64,000 bases of DNA from Arthrobacter globiformis (GCF_030815865.1 NZ_JAUSXI010000001.1:3100001-3164000); one strand, 5' to 3'. Shown: positions 42,799 to 53,042, numbered from the stretch's first letter. The notes: a model not told the origin generated them from the sequence alone. Translations and numbers: made by a program.

Positions 42799-45420
42799 AC
42801 CCGATAGTGCCTGCGCGGACAGCGCACGGTGCAGGTGGCTCCGCTGTTCGATGATGATCCGGCGCAGGGCACGCGGGGCGTCGGTGTGCCCTGAAAGCCA
42901 GCGGTCCGTGAGGGCCACCACCGGATGATCCTCGGGGTTCCCGGCCGGCTCCAGATCCTGGACCCCTGGGTAGAGCCCGCGGACGGTGCGGCTGGCGATC
43001 TCGATGCTCCGCTCCGCCCACACCGTTTCCAGGCACTCGAAGTATGGCTCCACAAACGGTTGCAGAAGTTCTTCGGCGGCGGTGTTGAACCCGGCGATGG
43101 TCGCGCTGAGCAGCTGGTTGGAGAGCTCCGTCCCGCGGACCGCTGCCTCCCAGGCCGCGGCCTTGACCGCCGCGTCCGGCCGGGCTGCCAGCGCCGTGGC
43201 GTGCCCGGCGCGTCCGGAGGCCGTGGTGTCCCTGGCCAGCTCGGCGTCGAGCTCCTGCTCCGTGGCCAGACCACGGGCCGCCAGGGCATGCCACAGGCTC
43301 CAGCGGAGCTCCGCGTCCACGGACAGTCCGGGCATACGCTCGCTGCCGTCCAGCAGCCCGCGAAGCAGCGACGCCTGGCTGCCCTCTGTGCGGCTGACCG
43401 TGGCAAGCGTTCTGGCCCAGGCAAGCTGCTGGTCCGAGCCGGGCTCCGCCGCATACAGCTCCCGTGCCGCGCCCTCGGCAAAGGACTTCCTTAGGGCTCC
43501 GCGTTCCCGGGCCGGAACGTACTGTTCAAGGGCCATGGTGGCGTTGCCCAGAATGTTGAGCAGGACGCCGATTCCGGACTCGGCAGCAGCGAAGCGGAGG
43601 ACAGCGTCCACATACTGGGAAGCCGGTGCAATGCCGTCGCGGGCCGAATTCCACAACGCGGACCAGCACAGGGCACGGGCCATGGGGTCGCTGATCCGGT
43701 CCAGCGAGGAACGGACTGTGGCCTCGGAGCCCGGATCCAGCCGCACCTTGGCATAGCTCAGGTCCTCGTCATTGACCAGGAGCAGAGCCGGCCGGGCTTT
43801 CCCGGACAGAGCCGTGATTTCCTGGGCCCCGCCGGCCAGGTCAGTCTCCACGGAGTCAGTCCGGACCAGCATGCCGGCGGCGTCGAAGTTGTACAGCCCG
43901 ATGCGCAGCCGGTGCGGGCGCGGCTCCCACCGGCCGGTGACGGGATCAGGCGCGTCCTGCAGCAGCGTGACCCGCCCGAGGATGGCCGGACCGTCAACCG
44001 TTTCAGCCGTCTCCAGCTCGGCGCTCAGCGTGGAAATGCCCGAGGTCTGGAGCCACTGCCGGGCCCACGCGGTGAGGTCGCGGCCCGAGGAAACGGTCAG
44101 TGCTCCGAGCAGGTCAGCCAGCGTGGTGTTGCCGTACTCGTGGTCCCTGAAGTACCGGCGGGAGCCGGCAATGAAGGCGTCGAAGCCGACGTAGGCGACG
44201 AGCTGCTTCAGGACGGAGGCGCCCTTCGCGTACGTGATGCCGTCGAAGTTCTGCTTGGCCGCCTCGAGGTCGGGGATGTCGGCGACGATGGGGTGGGTGG
44301 TGGGCAGCTGGTCCTGGACGTAGGCCCAGGCCTTGCGGTTGTTTGCGAAGTTAACCCAGGCGGTGTCCCAGTCCGTGGCGCGGTCCACGCCGAGGGTGCC
44401 CATGTAGTCCGCGAAGGATTCCTTCAGCCACAGGTCGTCCCACCATTGCATGGTCACGAGGTCGCCGAACCACATGTGCGCCATCTCGTGCAGCAGGGTG
44501 TTGGCGCGGCCCTGATACTGGGAATCCGCGGCCCGTGAGGTGAACACGTAGTTTTCCGTGAAGGTAACCAGCCCGGGATTTTCCATAGCCCCGAGGTTGT
44601 ATTCGGGCACGAAGGCCTGGTCGTACTTGCCCCAGGGGTAGGGGTAGTCGAACAGCCCGTCAAAGAATTCCAGGCCCTGCTTGGTGAGCCTGAACAGCTC
44701 GGCGGCGTCGAACGAGGGCGCCATGGAAGCCCGGCAGTAAAGTGCCAGCGGCACGTCAAGGCGGGTCCCGCCGTCGTCCGTCCTGCTCCAGTGGTCCTCA
44801 GCCTTGAAGTAGGGACCGGCCAGCACCGAGGTGATGTAGGTGGACATGGGCAGGGTGGGAACGAAGTCCCAGCGGGACGCCGCGGCATCCTCCGCCAGCG
44901 GCAGGCGCGCAGCCTCGGCGCCGTTGGAGGCCACCTCCCAGCCGGCCGGGGCGGTGACGGAGAAGGTGAACCGGGCCTTGAGGTCGGGCTGTTCGAAGTT
45001 CGCGAAGACCCGGCGGGCATCGGCCGGTTCGTACTGGGTGTAGAGGTAGCACTGGCCGTCGGCGGGGTCGAAGAACCGGTGCATGCCCTCGCCGGAGCTG
45101 CTGTAGAGGGCAGTTCCGGTGACCGTCACCTTGTTCTCAGCCTGCAGGTTGTCCAGCCGGATCCGTGCCCCGTCCACCACGTCGGGAAGCGGCAGTTCCA
45201 CGCCATTCAGGACCACGCTGTGCACGTCCGTGGCGATGAAGTCCAGGAAGGTGGATGCTCCAGGCCGCGCCGCCGAGAAGGCGATGGTGCTGCGGCTGGC
45301 GTAGCCTGCCGTGTCAGGATCCGGTGCGCTGCGGACGTCGAGTGAGACGTCGTAGCTGTGGGTGGTGATCAGGGCGGACCGCTCTGCCGCTTCGTTGCGC
45401 TGGAGGTTCTGATTCGACAC
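42757..45420 (-). CDS. pepN: Aminopeptidase N, M1 family
   Basis: 887 residues from GTG 45420 (TTG 45423 also possible). The substrate-anchoring GAMENPGLVTF and zinc site HEMAHMWFGD with downstream LKESFADYMG (second-shell Glu) are intact. A long helical ERAP1-like C-terminal domain follows. Removes N-terminal residues from peptides in the cytoplasm. Close to the Streptomyces/Mycobacterium PepN type. Convergent with lplA. Confidence 0.95.
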   Translation of the reverse strand: MSNQNLQRNEAAERSALITTHSYDVSLDVRSAPDPDTAGYASRSTIAFSAARPGASTFLDFIATDVHSVVLNGVELPLPDVVDGARIRLDNLQAENKVTVTGTALYSSSGEGMHRFFDPADGQCYLYTQYEPADARRVFANFEQPDLKARFTFSVTAPAGWEVASNGAEAARLPLAEDAAASRWDFVPTLPMSTYITSVLAGPYFKAEDHWSRTDDGGTRLDVPLALYCRASMAPSFDAAELFRLTKQGLEFFDGLFDYPYPWGKYDQAFVPEYNLGAMENPGLVTFTENYVFTSRAADSQYQGRANTLLHEMAHMWFGDLVTMQWWDDLWLKESFADYMGTLGVDRATDWDTAWVNFANNRKAWAYVQDQLPTTHPIVADIPDLEAAKQNFDGITYAKGASVLKQLVAYVGFDAFIAGSRRYFRDHEYGNTTLADLLGALTVSSGRDLTAWARQWLQTSGISTLSAELETAETVDGPAILGRVTLLQDAPDPVTGRWEPRPHRLRIGLYNFDAAGMLVRTDSVETDLAGGAQEITALSGKARPALLLVNDEDLSYAKVRLDPGSEATVRSSLDRISDPMARALCWSALWNSARDGIAPASQYVDAVLRFAAAESGIGVLLNILGNATMALEQYVPARERGALRKSFAEGAARELYAAEPGSDQQLAWARTLATVSRTEGSQASLLRGLLDGSERMPGLSVDAELRWSLWHALAARGLATEQELDAELARDTTASGRAGHATALAARPDAAVKAAAWEAAVRGTELSNQLLSATIAGFNTAAEELLQPFVEPYFECLETVWAERSIEIASRTVRGLYPGVQDLEPAGNPEDHPVVALTDRWLSGHTDAPRALRRIIIEQRSHLHRALSAQALSGLGHPVQPPVRAEL

Positions 45421-45441
45421 CAAGCTATTGAATCATGGGGG

Positions 45442-46467
45442 CTATTGCACCATGAGCAGCGCGGCGGCCAGCCCGAGGGCCGCGATCAGCAGCCACGCCG
45501 CGAGGGCGGCCAGCACGGCGCGCGCCCCGGTGTGCAGCAGGGTGCGGACACGCACTGCCGATCCCAGGCCAAACAGGGCAGCGCCCAGCAGCACGTCCTG
45601 CAGACCGGCCGCTGCCTCCAGCCAGCCGCTGGAGAGCCAGCCGCTGGAGCGCAGCGCCACCATCACGATGAAGCCGACGACGAACAGTGGGACCAGCGGA
45701 GGCTTGCCCGCGGCGGGGCCGCCGGCCCGGCCGACTGCGTCCCGGCGGTGCCGGATCCGCTGCTCCGCCCCGGCCATGGCCACCATCGGCGCCAGGAGGA
45801 TCACCCGGGTGAGTTTGACGACGACGGCGAGGGCCAGCGCCGCCGGACCTGCGGTTTGCGCGGTGGCCACCACCTGCCCGACGTCGTGGACCGAGGCGCC
45901 GGTCCACGCCCCGAAGGCCTCGGCGCTCAGTTTCAGCGGGTGGACCAGCAGCGGGAGCACGCCGATGGCCAGCGTCCCGCACAGTGTTACGAGCGCGACG
46001 GGCAGGACCGTATCCCGGTGGCTGATCCGCCGTACCGCGGCCATCGCGCCGATCGCCGATGCACCGCAGATAGAAAACCCGGTGGCAATCAGCAACGCCG
46101 TATCGGGCGAAAGCCGCAACAGCCGGGAGATACCGTAGGTGCCGGCGAAGCTGGCCACTACCACCGCCGTGATGAGCAGGAGGGCCAGCCAGCCCAGGCC
46201 CAGCACGTCAGAGATGCTCACTTTCAGTCCCAGGAGCACGATGCCACCGCGCATCAGGTGCTTGCCGGCGAAGTCCAGCCCCGGCCGGGCACGGCCCGCC
46301 GTCCACACCGCCGTGCCGGGAAGGTTGGCTGCCAGCAGGCCAAGCACCACGGCCAGGGTCATGGCCGGAAGCGCGGGCACGGCGGCGTGTATTGCGAATG
46401 CGAAGGCCAGGGCGACGACGGCGGTCAGCAGGCCGGGCAGAATCCGGGTAAAGTTCTGATGCGTCAT
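45442..46467 (-). CDS. YeiH-family putative sulfate exporter
   Basis: 341 residues from ATG 46467 (MTHQNFTRILPGLL). The frame upstream to 46626 is not protein-like. Ten or more TM segments. GGIVLLGLKVSISDVLGLGW, ATGFSICGASAIGAMAAV and TGASVHDVGQVVATAQT are family signatures (Cons_hypoth698). Transported substrate is unproven. Divergent from the ATP-grasp operon. Confidence 0.9.
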   Translation of the reverse strand: MTHQNFTRILPGLLTAVVALAFAFAIHAAVPALPAMTLAVVLGLLAANLPGTAVWTAGRARPGLDFAGKHLMRGGIVLLGLKVSISDVLGLGWLALLLITAVVVASFAGTYGISRLLRLSPDTALLIATGFSICGASAIGAMAAVRRISHRDTVLPVALVTLCGTLAIGVLPLLVHPLKLSAEAFGAWTGASVHDVGQVVATAQTAGPAALALAVVVKLTRVILLAPMVAMAGAEQRIRHRRDAVGRAGGPAAGKPPLVPLFVVGFIVMVALRSSGWLSSGWLEAAAGLQDVLLGAALFGLGSAVRVRTLLHTGARAVLAALAAWLLIAALGLAAALLMVQ

Positions 46468-46618
46468 CCCGCGCGTTCGCGGCAGCAGCTTTTGCGGGAG
46501 TCGGAAGTCTGGCACCTCCCAACATTGCCCGACGCCGAGGCCAAAGACCAACCGGAAGTCCCGCCAACACGCCAGGGCGGGACGGGAAATGAATTCGCAA
46601 CAAAAAGGTGGTTGGCTA

Positions 46619-48220
46619 ATGACCATGTCTGACCTATTCCAGGATTACTCCGAGGCTGCCGGCCGCACCGGTGCCTACGACGAGATGTTTGCCCCCGGGC
46701 AAAAGGCACGCCAGTCGTATGGCCAGGTTGCGGGTGCCCTGCGGGAGCTGTCCCTGGCAGACGTCAGCGCCAGGGCGGACTCGATGGCCCGGACCTTCCT
46801 GGACCGCGGTGTGACCTTTGACTTCGCGGGGGAGGAGCGCCCGTTTCCGCTGGACATCGTGCCGCGCGTCATCCCCGCCAACGAATGGGACGTGCTGGAA
46901 CGCGGTGTCGCCCAGCGCGTGCGCGCCCTGGAGGCTTTCCTGAACGACGTCTACGACAAAATGACAGTGGTGTCCGACGGCGTGATCCCGCGCCAGCTGG
47001 TCACCACGAGCGCCCACTTCCACCGTGCAGTGCACGGCTTCGAACCCGCCGGCGGGGTGCGGGTGCACATCTCCGGCATCGACGTGGTGCGGGACGCCGC
47101 CGGAACGTTCCGGGTCCTGGAGGACAACGTCCGCGTGCCGTCCGGCGTGAGTTACGTGCTGGAGAACCGCCGGGCCATGGCCAAGGGCCTCCCGGAGGCC
47201 TTCGGCCAGCAGCTGATCCGCCCGGTGGAGGAGTACCCCCGCCGGCTGCTTTCGGCGCTCCGCAAGACGGCGCCGTCGGGCGTGGACGACCCCACGGTGG
47301 TGGTGCTGACGCCCGGCGTGTTCAACAGCGCGTACTTCGAGCACACCCTCCTGGCAGGCCTGATGGGCGTGGAACTCGTGGAAGGCCGCGACCTCGTCTG
47401 CCGCGGCAACCGGGTGTACATGCGGACCACCGCCGGCGAACAGCGCGTGGACGTCATCTACAAGCGCATCGACGACGACTTCCTCGACCCCCTGCAGTTC
47501 CGCTCCGACTCCATGCTCGGCTGCCCCGGGCTGGTCAACGCCGCCCGCGCCGGCGGGGTCACCATCGCAAACGCGGTGGGCAACGGCGTGGCGGACGACA
47601 AACTCGTCTACAGCTACGTCCCGGACCTGATCCGCTACTACCTCGGTGAGGAACCGGTGATCGCCAACGTCGACACCTTCCGGCTGGAGGAGAAGGAAGC
47701 CCGCGAGCACGTCCTGGACCGCCTCGACGAACTCGTGGTCAAGCCGGTGGACGGCTCCGGCGGCAAGGGCCTGGTAATCGGCCCGGACGCGTCCAAAGAA
47801 GAGCTTGAGGCGCTGCGCAAGCGCGTCATCGCCGACCCACGCGGCTGGATCGCGCAGCCGGTGCTGCAGCTGTCCACCGTGCCCACACTCAGCGGCGACA
47901 AGTTCGGCCCCCGGCACGTGGACCTCCGGCCGTTCGCGGTCAACGACGGCGATGACGTCTGGGTGCTGCCCGGCGGGCTCACCCGTGTGGCCCTGAAGGA
48001 AGGATCGCTGATCGTGAATTCCAGCCAGGGCGGCGGATCGAAGGACACCTGGGTGCTGGCCGGTTCCCCGCAGGTTCCGGTGGAGCGGCTGCCGCAGGAG
48101 TCCGTCACCGTCCGTGAGCGGGTTTCCGTGTGGCCGGTCGAGAGCAACTGGCGCGATCGGCAGTCGGAGCAGCAGCAACAGCAGATTTCTGACACGCAGG
48201 AGGTAACCTCGAATGCTTAG
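46619..48220 (+). CDS. Circularly permuted ATP-grasp protein
   Basis: 533 residues from ATG 46619 (or ATG 46625), with AAGGTGG upstream. Family signatures: HGFEPAGGVRVHISGIDVVR, RVLEDNVRVPSGVSYVLENR, DVIYKRIDDDFLDPLQF, VVKPVDGSGGKGLVIGPD and RHVDLRPFAV. Comparative studies place it with amide- or ester-bond-forming ATP-grasp enzymes (established family knowledge), with unknown substrates. Ends in a Gln-run (QSEQQQQQ). Its stop overlaps the next gene by 8 bases. First gene of a three-gene operon. Confidence 0.93.
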   Translation: MTMSDLFQDYSEAAGRTGAYDEMFAPGQKARQSYGQVAGALRELSLADVSARADSMARTFLDRGVTFDFAGEERPFPLDIVPRVIPANEWDVLERGVAQRVRALEAFLNDVYDKMTVVSDGVIPRQLVTTSAHFHRAVHGFEPAGGVRVHISGIDVVRDAAGTFRVLEDNVRVPSGVSYVLENRRAMAKGLPEAFGQQLIRPVEEYPRRLLSALRKTAPSGVDDPTVVVLTPGVFNSAYFEHTLLAGLMGVELVEGRDLVCRGNRVYMRTTAGEQRVDVIYKRIDDDFLDPLQFRSDSMLGCPGLVNAARAGGVTIANAVGNGVADDKLVYSYVPDLIRYYLGEEPVIANVDTFRLEEKEAREHVLDRLDELVVKPVDGSGGKGLVIGPDASKEELEALRKRVIADPRGWIAQPVLQLSTVPTLSGDKFGPRHVDLRPFAVNDGDDVWVLPGGLTRVALKEGSLIVNSSQGGGSKDTWVLAGSPQVPVERLPQESVTVRERVSVWPVESNWRDRQSEQQQQQISDTQEVTSNA

Positions 48221-49139
48221 CCGAATTGCCGAATCCCTGTTCTGGATCGGCCGCTACGTTGAACGGGCCGACGGCACGGCACGCATCCTCGACGTCCACC
48301 TGGAGCGCCTGAACCACCTGCCCACGGAGGAGCGGCGCAGCGTTGCCCGCGAACTGCTCGGGGTCATGGGGGCGCGGCCGCAGAGCGACGACTTCGGCCT
48401 GGAAGAGCTGCTCCACGCCCTCGCCTACGACAAGCACAGCGCCACCTCGATTGCGGGGTCCCTCGGCGCTGCCCGCGAGAACGCCAGGCGCGCCCGCGAG
48501 ACGGTCTCGTCCGGCCTTTGGGAAAGCCTGAACACCACCTACTACGGGCTGAACCAGCACCGCAAGGACGTGGTGGGCACCTACCGCTTTTGCCACTGGG
48601 TGCTCGAGCGCACCGCCATGGTCAGCGGCCTGGCCGACACCACGGTCAGCCACGACGACAGCTGGCTCTTCCTTGCGCTGGGCCGTTCGCTGGAGCGGGC
48701 GGACATGACCGCCCGGATGCTCTCCACCCGCGACGTCCTCTCCGCAGGCATGTCCTGGGTGAACATGCTCCGCTGTGCCGGCGCCTACGAATCCTTCCTG
48801 CGGACCCGCCGCGCGGCCTTCGGCGACCAGCACGCGGCCGAGTTCCTCCTGCTGGACCGGCTGTTTCCGCGGTCCATCGTTTACGCCCTAAGTGACGCCG
48901 ACGAGTGCCTGGCCAAGCTGGACCCCTCGGCCCAGCGCGTCGGCTTCATCAACGACGGCCGCCGGATTGTGGGCCAGGCCCGCACGTTTTTGGAGTTCCA
49001 CCGCACGGATGACCTTATGTCCGAGCTTCCGGAGCACATGGAGCGCGTCCAGAAGGCAGTCGCGCAGACGTCGGACGCCATTTCCCGTAAGTACTTCAAT
49101 CAGGCGGATGAACTGGCCTGGGTGGGAGAAGTTTCATGA
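48213..49139 (+). CDS. Alpha-E domain protein
   Basis: 308 residues. Starts MLSRIAESLFWIGRYVERAD, the fixed opening of alpha-E proteins. The rest is all-helical with LGRSLERADMTARMLSTRDV and RTFLEFHRTDDLMSELPEHM. Function unknown. Regularly encoded with the permuted ATP-grasp and transglutaminase proteins, so probably a partner or substrate-presenting subunit. Overlaps its neighbours by 8 and 4 bases, which implies coupled translation. Confidence 0.93.
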   Translation: MLSRIAESLFWIGRYVERADGTARILDVHLERLNHLPTEERRSVARELLGVMGARPQSDDFGLEELLHALAYDKHSATSIAGSLGAARENARRARETVSSGLWESLNTTYYGLNQHRKDVVGTYRFCHWVLERTAMVSGLADTTVSHDDSWLFLALGRSLERADMTARMLSTRDVLSAGMSWVNMLRCAGAYESFLRTRRAAFGDQHAAEFLLLDRLFPRSIVYALSDADECLAKLDPSAQRVGFINDGRRIVGQARTFLEFHRTDDLMSELPEHMERVQKAVAQTSDAISRKYFNQADELAWVGEVS

Positions 49140-49987
49140 CCCGGCTGAGCATCGTCCACAGGACCGGCTACAAGTACAAGCAGCGGGTCACGCTGTCCTA
49201 CAACGAGGCCCGCATGACCCCGCTGACGGACCCGCATCAGGTGGTGCTGGAGTCCTCCATGAAGGTCACGCCGTCGCAGGCTGCAGTCAGCAGCTACCGC
49301 GACTACTGGGGCACCCGGGTCACGGCGTTCGACATGCAGATGCCGCACGAGCACCTGGAAGTCCTGGCCACCACCACCGTTGAGGTCCACCGGGCGGTGC
49401 GTGTACCGTCGGAGGCCGACATCGTGGGCTGGGACGATCTCGCCTCCCCGGAGACGCTCAACCAGTTCAGCGACTGGGCGCCGCAGTCCCAGCTGACTGG
49501 ACCGGGGGAGGAAGTCCTGGCCATCATTCCGGGTGTAGTCGAGGGCAAGAACCCGCATGAGGCAGCCCTTGCCATCTTCGCCTGGATGCGCGGCGAGATG
49601 ACCTATATGAAAGGCACCACCGGCGTCACCACCAACGCCGAGGAGGCCTGGACCCAGCGCCAGGGGGTTTGCCAGGACCTGGCACACCTCGCGATCGGTG
49701 CCCTGCGCAGCTGCGGCATCCCGGCCCGGTATGTCTCCGGTTACCTGCACCCGCGGTCGACGGCGGACATCGGCGAGACGGTGGCCGGCCAGTCCCACGC
49801 GTGGCTGGAATGGTGGGACGGCGAATGGCGCAGCTGGGACCCCACCAACCACAAGCCGGCCGGTGACTTTCACGTGACGGTGGCCCGCGGCCGCGACTAC
49901 CGGGACGTGCCTCCGCTGAAGGGCATCCTGTCCGGCGGCGGCGGCTCAAACCTGAGCGTGAGCGTGGAGATCACCCGCCTGGCCTAG
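49136..49987 (+). CDS. Transglutaminase-like cysteine protease/transferase
   Basis: 283 residues. N-terminal beta domain (LSIVHRTGYKYKQRVTLSYN) and a transglutaminase core with Cys179 (GVCQDLAHLAIGAL), His221 (GQSHAWLEWW) and Asp235 (WDPTNHKP), so the catalytic triad is complete. Probably hydrolyses or exchanges an amide bond, perhaps the one formed by the ATP-grasp enzyme. Last gene of the operon. Confidence 0.93.
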   Translation: MTRLSIVHRTGYKYKQRVTLSYNEARMTPLTDPHQVVLESSMKVTPSQAAVSSYRDYWGTRVTAFDMQMPHEHLEVLATTTVEVHRAVRVPSEADIVGWDDLASPETLNQFSDWAPQSQLTGPGEEVLAIIPGVVEGKNPHEAALAIFAWMRGEMTYMKGTTGVTTNAEEAWTQRQGVCQDLAHLAIGALRSCGIPARYVSGYLHPRSTADIGETVAGQSHAWLEWWDGEWRSWDPTNHKPAGDFHVTVARGRDYRDVPPLKGILSGGGGSNLSVSVEITRLA

Positions 49988-50111
49988 GAGAGTCTGGGCT
50001 GGCGTTGCGCTCTGCCGGAGCTTCACTCTGGTGAGGACTTCACCGAAACGGCGTCCACGCCGTCGGCCTCCAGCGCCACCGGGGCTTCGACCTGCCCACC
50101 ACCGAAGCGAT

Positions 50112-51563
50112 TTACCAGGGGCTGGACTTGTAGTCCTTCAGGAACACCCCGTACTGGTCTTCGCCCTTTTCGCCCATGACGATGGGGTCGTAGACGCGGG
50201 CCGCGCCATCCACCAGGTCGAGGGGCGCGTGGAAGCCTTCCTCCATCAGCCGGACCTTGGTGAAGTGCGGGCGTTCGTCGGTGATCCAGCCGGTATCGAC
50301 GGCGGTCATGAGGATGCCGTCGGAGTCCAGCATTTCCTGGGCGCTGGTGCGGGTCATCATGTTCAGGGCCGCCTTGGCCATGTTGGTGTGCGGGTGGCCG
50401 GGTCCCTTGTACGCCCGGGAGAACTGGCCCTCCATGGCGGACACGTTGACGATGTACTTGCGGTGCGCAGTGGACCGCTTCATGGCATCCCGCAGCCGGC
50501 TGACCAGAAGGAAGGGCGCGGTGACGTTGCACAGCTGCACCTCGAGCATCTCCAGCGGGTCCACCTCGTCCACAACCTGCGTCCAGCTGTTGATGGTGGC
50601 GAGGTCCGGGACCAGGCCGCCGGCGTCGATGGCTGTTCCGGCCGCGATCCGTTCCAGGGACGCCGAACCGGTGGACAGGGCAAGGGACGTGACGGCATCG
50701 CCGGCCAGGACCGGGTGCTCGGTGACGCTGCTGGCAATCGCGAGCGGATGCTTGTCGTGCGCATGGCCGAAGGTGACCAGTTCCGGGCCCCCGTTGGCAG
50801 CCTCCAGGGCTGCGGGAAGAGGCTCGTCCTCGGCGTCCACCAGCGGCTTGTACGCATTGCCGGAGCGCCGCACCGTCTGGGCCGCGTTGTTGATAATGAT
50901 GTCCAGCGGTCCCGCGGCATTGAGGTTATCGGTGAGGGCCATGACCTGCGAGGGGTCGCGGAGGTCGATGCCCACGATCTTCAGCCGGTGCAGCCATTCC
51001 CCGCTGTCCTCCATGGCCGCGAAACGGCGGGCGGCGTCCTTGGGGAAGCGCGTGGTGATGGTGGTGTGCGCGCCGTCGCGCAGCAGGCGCAGGGCAATGT
51101 ACATGCCGATCTTGGCGCGGCCGCCGGTCAACAGGGCACGCCGGCCGGTGAGGTCGGTGCGGGCATCGCGCTTGGAGTGGCTGAACGCCGCGCACTCAGG
51201 GCACAGCTGGTGGTAGAAGGCATCCACCTGGGTGTAGTGCTGCTTGCAGATGTAGCAGGGCCGGGACCTGATGAGGTGGCCGGCGACCTTCCCCGTGGCG
51301 GACGTCGCGAGTTTGTTGCCGCGCGTTTCATCGTCGATCCGGTCGGGTGCGGCGGTGGCGGTCTGCGCCAGCACAGCGCGGTCCGCTTCCGCGATCAGAT
51401 CGCGCTTGGTGACGCGGCGGTGCCGCTTGACCGCCTTGAACATTTTGCCGGTGGCGCGGCGCACCGAGAGGTAGTCAGGGTGCTCCTCGTCGTAGACGTG
51501 GATGGTGTTCAAAACCTTGAGGCAGGCCTGAATCTCTTCAGGCGTCAGATCGGCGGAGCTCAT
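50112..51563 (-). CDS. SDR oxidoreductase with N-terminal zinc ribbon
   Basis: 483 residues. Residues 1-100 form a helical basic region. Cys103, Cys106, Cys121 and Cys124 (CYIC and CPEC) form a CxxC-14-CxxC zinc ribbon directly before the Rossmann domain (RRALLTGGRAKIGMYIALRL). NNAAQTVRR and the active-site Ser (VNVSAMEG) are present. The Tyr of YxxxK is replaced: the sequence is HTNMAKAALNMM, with Thr four before Lys. Similar proteins occur in fungi and other actinobacteria (from memory). The substrate and the role of the ribbon are unknown. Convergent with the transglutaminase gene. Confidence 0.85.
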   Translation of the reverse strand: MSSADLTPEEIQACLKVLNTIHVYDEEHPDYLSVRRATGKMFKAVKRHRRVTKRDLIAEADRAVLAQTATAAPDRIDDETRGNKLATSATGKVAGHLIRSRPCYICKQHYTQVDAFYHQLCPECAAFSHSKRDARTDLTGRRALLTGGRAKIGMYIALRLLRDGAHTTITTRFPKDAARRFAAMEDSGEWLHRLKIVGIDLRDPSQVMALTDNLNAAGPLDIIINNAAQTVRRSGNAYKPLVDAEDEPLPAALEAANGGPELVTFGHAHDKHPLAIASSVTEHPVLAGDAVTSLALSTGSASLERIAAGTAIDAGGLVPDLATINSWTQVVDEVDPLEMLEVQLCNVTAPFLLVSRLRDAMKRSTAHRKYIVNVSAMEGQFSRAYKGPGHPHTNMAKAALNMMTRTSAQEMLDSDGILMTAVDTGWITDERPHFTKVRLMEEGFHAPLDLVDGAARVYDPIVMGEKGEDQYGVFLKDYKSSPW

Positions 51564-51626
51564 TGACCTGATTTTACAGCCTGTGGAGGGTCAGACCTGC
51601 CTCAAGGAAATTGCTTGAACAGGAGA

Positions 51627-53042
51627 TCAGGAACGGACGGCCTGCTGCGTCGGGGAGTCCACGCCGATGGCGGCGGCCTGGACCTTGCCAACGTGCTCGG
51701 CTGAGCTGCGGATCTCGGGCCAGTTCTCGGTGGCGGCCTTCACAGCGTCCGGAACCAGGTGCAGGTTCGCGGCGGACAGCGCACGCTCGGCGTCGTCCGG
51801 TTCCGGCACGGCCTGGTGCTTGGAGAGCACCGTGATGCCCGAGTCGGTCACCTTGAAGCCGCGGGCGCGGTCCAGGTCGGCGTCCAGGCCGATGGCCGCT
51901 CCTGCGGGAACCTTGACGTTCTTATCGATGATGGCCCGGCGCACCACGGCGCCCTTGCCGATCTGCACCTTGTCCATGAGCACCGAGTCAATGACGCGGC
52001 TGGCCGAGCCGACGTAGACGTCGTTGGACAGCACAGAACCTTCCACGATGCCGCCGGAGATGACCACACCGCTGGCCACGATTGAATCGAGGGCGGTGCC
52101 CACGGTGTTGTTCTCGCCACGGACGAACTTGGCCGGCGGGGCAATGCTCTGGCGCGTGTAGATGGGCCATTCGGAGTTGTACAGGTTGAACACCGGCAGC
52201 GGCGAGATCAGGTCCATGTGGGCGTCGTAGAAAGAGTCGATGGTCCCCACGTCACGCCAGTACGTCCGGTCCCGTTCGGTGGAGCCGGGAATGTCGTTGA
52301 GGGTGAAGTCGTAGACGCCCGCCTGCCCCTGGTTGACGAAATAGGGGATGATGTCCCCGCCCATGTCGTGCTTGGTGTCGAGTCGTTCGGCGTCGACGTG
52401 GAGCGCATCCACCAGCGCGTCGGCGTCAAAGACGTAGTTGCCCATGGAGGCCAGGAACTGGGTGGGGTCCGCAGCCAGCCCGGGGGTGGACGATGGCTTC
52501 TCCACGAATGCGGCGATCCTCTGGGGGTCTTCCGGGTCCACTTCGATGACACCGAACTGGTCGGCCATGTGCAGGGGCTGGCGTACGGCGGCCACCGTGG
52601 CCTTGGCGCCGCTCTTGACATGCTGCTCAACCATCTGGAAGAAGTCCATGCGGTACACATGGTCCGCGCCCACCACGACGACGATGTCAGGGTTGGCATC
52701 GTGGATCAGGTTCAGGGACTGGTAAATGGCGTTGGCGCTGCCCAGGAACCAGCTCTTGCCCACGCGCTGCTGGGCCGGAACGGAGGCGACGTAGTTGCCA
52801 AGCTGGGTGGACATCCGCCACGTCTCCGAGATGTGGCGGTCAAGGCTGTGGGACTTGTACTGCGTCAAGACCACGATCTGCAGGTACCGGGAGTTGACGA
52901 GGTTGGACAGCGCGAAATCGATAAGCCGATAACTGCCGGCAAAGGGCACAGCAGGTTTGGCCCTATCTGCCGTCAGCGGCATGAGTCGGTTTCCCTCGCC
53001 TCCGGCTAGGACAATGGCCAGGACTTTCTTCGTTGACGGCAT
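51627..53042 (-). CDS. glgC: Glucose-1-phosphate adenylyltransferase
   Basis: 471 residues. Nucleotidyltransferase signature [20 protein letters not shown], then [37 protein letters not shown] and a left-handed beta-helix C-terminus with hexapeptide-type repeats. Makes ADP-glucose from glucose-1-phosphate and ATP for glycogen. The C-terminus is some 40-50 residues longer than usual. Divergent from glgA. Confidence 0.95.
   Translation of the reverse strand: MPSTKKVLAIVLAGGEGNRLMPLTADRAKPAVPFAGSYRLIDFALSNLVNSRYLQIVVLTQYKSHSLDRHISETWRMSTQLGNYVASVPAQQRVGKSWFLGSANAIYQSLNLIHDANPDIVVVVGADHVYRMDFFQMVEQHVKSGAKATVAAVRQPLHMADQFGVIEVDPEDPQRIAAFVEKPSSTPGLAADPTQFLASMGNYVFDADALVDALHVDAERLDTKHDMGGDIIPYFVNQGQAGVYDFTLNDIPGSTERDRTYWRDVGTIDSFYDAHMDLISPLPVFNLYNSEWPIYTRQSIAPPAKFVRGENNTVGTALDSIVASGVVISGGIVEGSVLSNDVYVGSASRVIDSVLMDKVQIGKGAVVRRAIIDKNVKVPAGAAIGLDADLDRARGFKVTDSGITVLSKHQAVPEPDDAERALSAANLHLVPDAVKAATENWPEIRSSAEHVGKVQAAAIGVDSPTQQAVRS

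Noticed and set aside
46634..48178. 514-codon minus-strand ORF antisense to the ATP-grasp gene
   Set aside because: His/Val/Gly-rich shadow text, while the plus strand has full family signatures.
50031..51566. 511-codon plus-strand ORF antisense to the zinc-ribbon SDR
   Set aside because: Shadow of a high-GC gene. The minus strand carries the Rossmann and zinc motifs.
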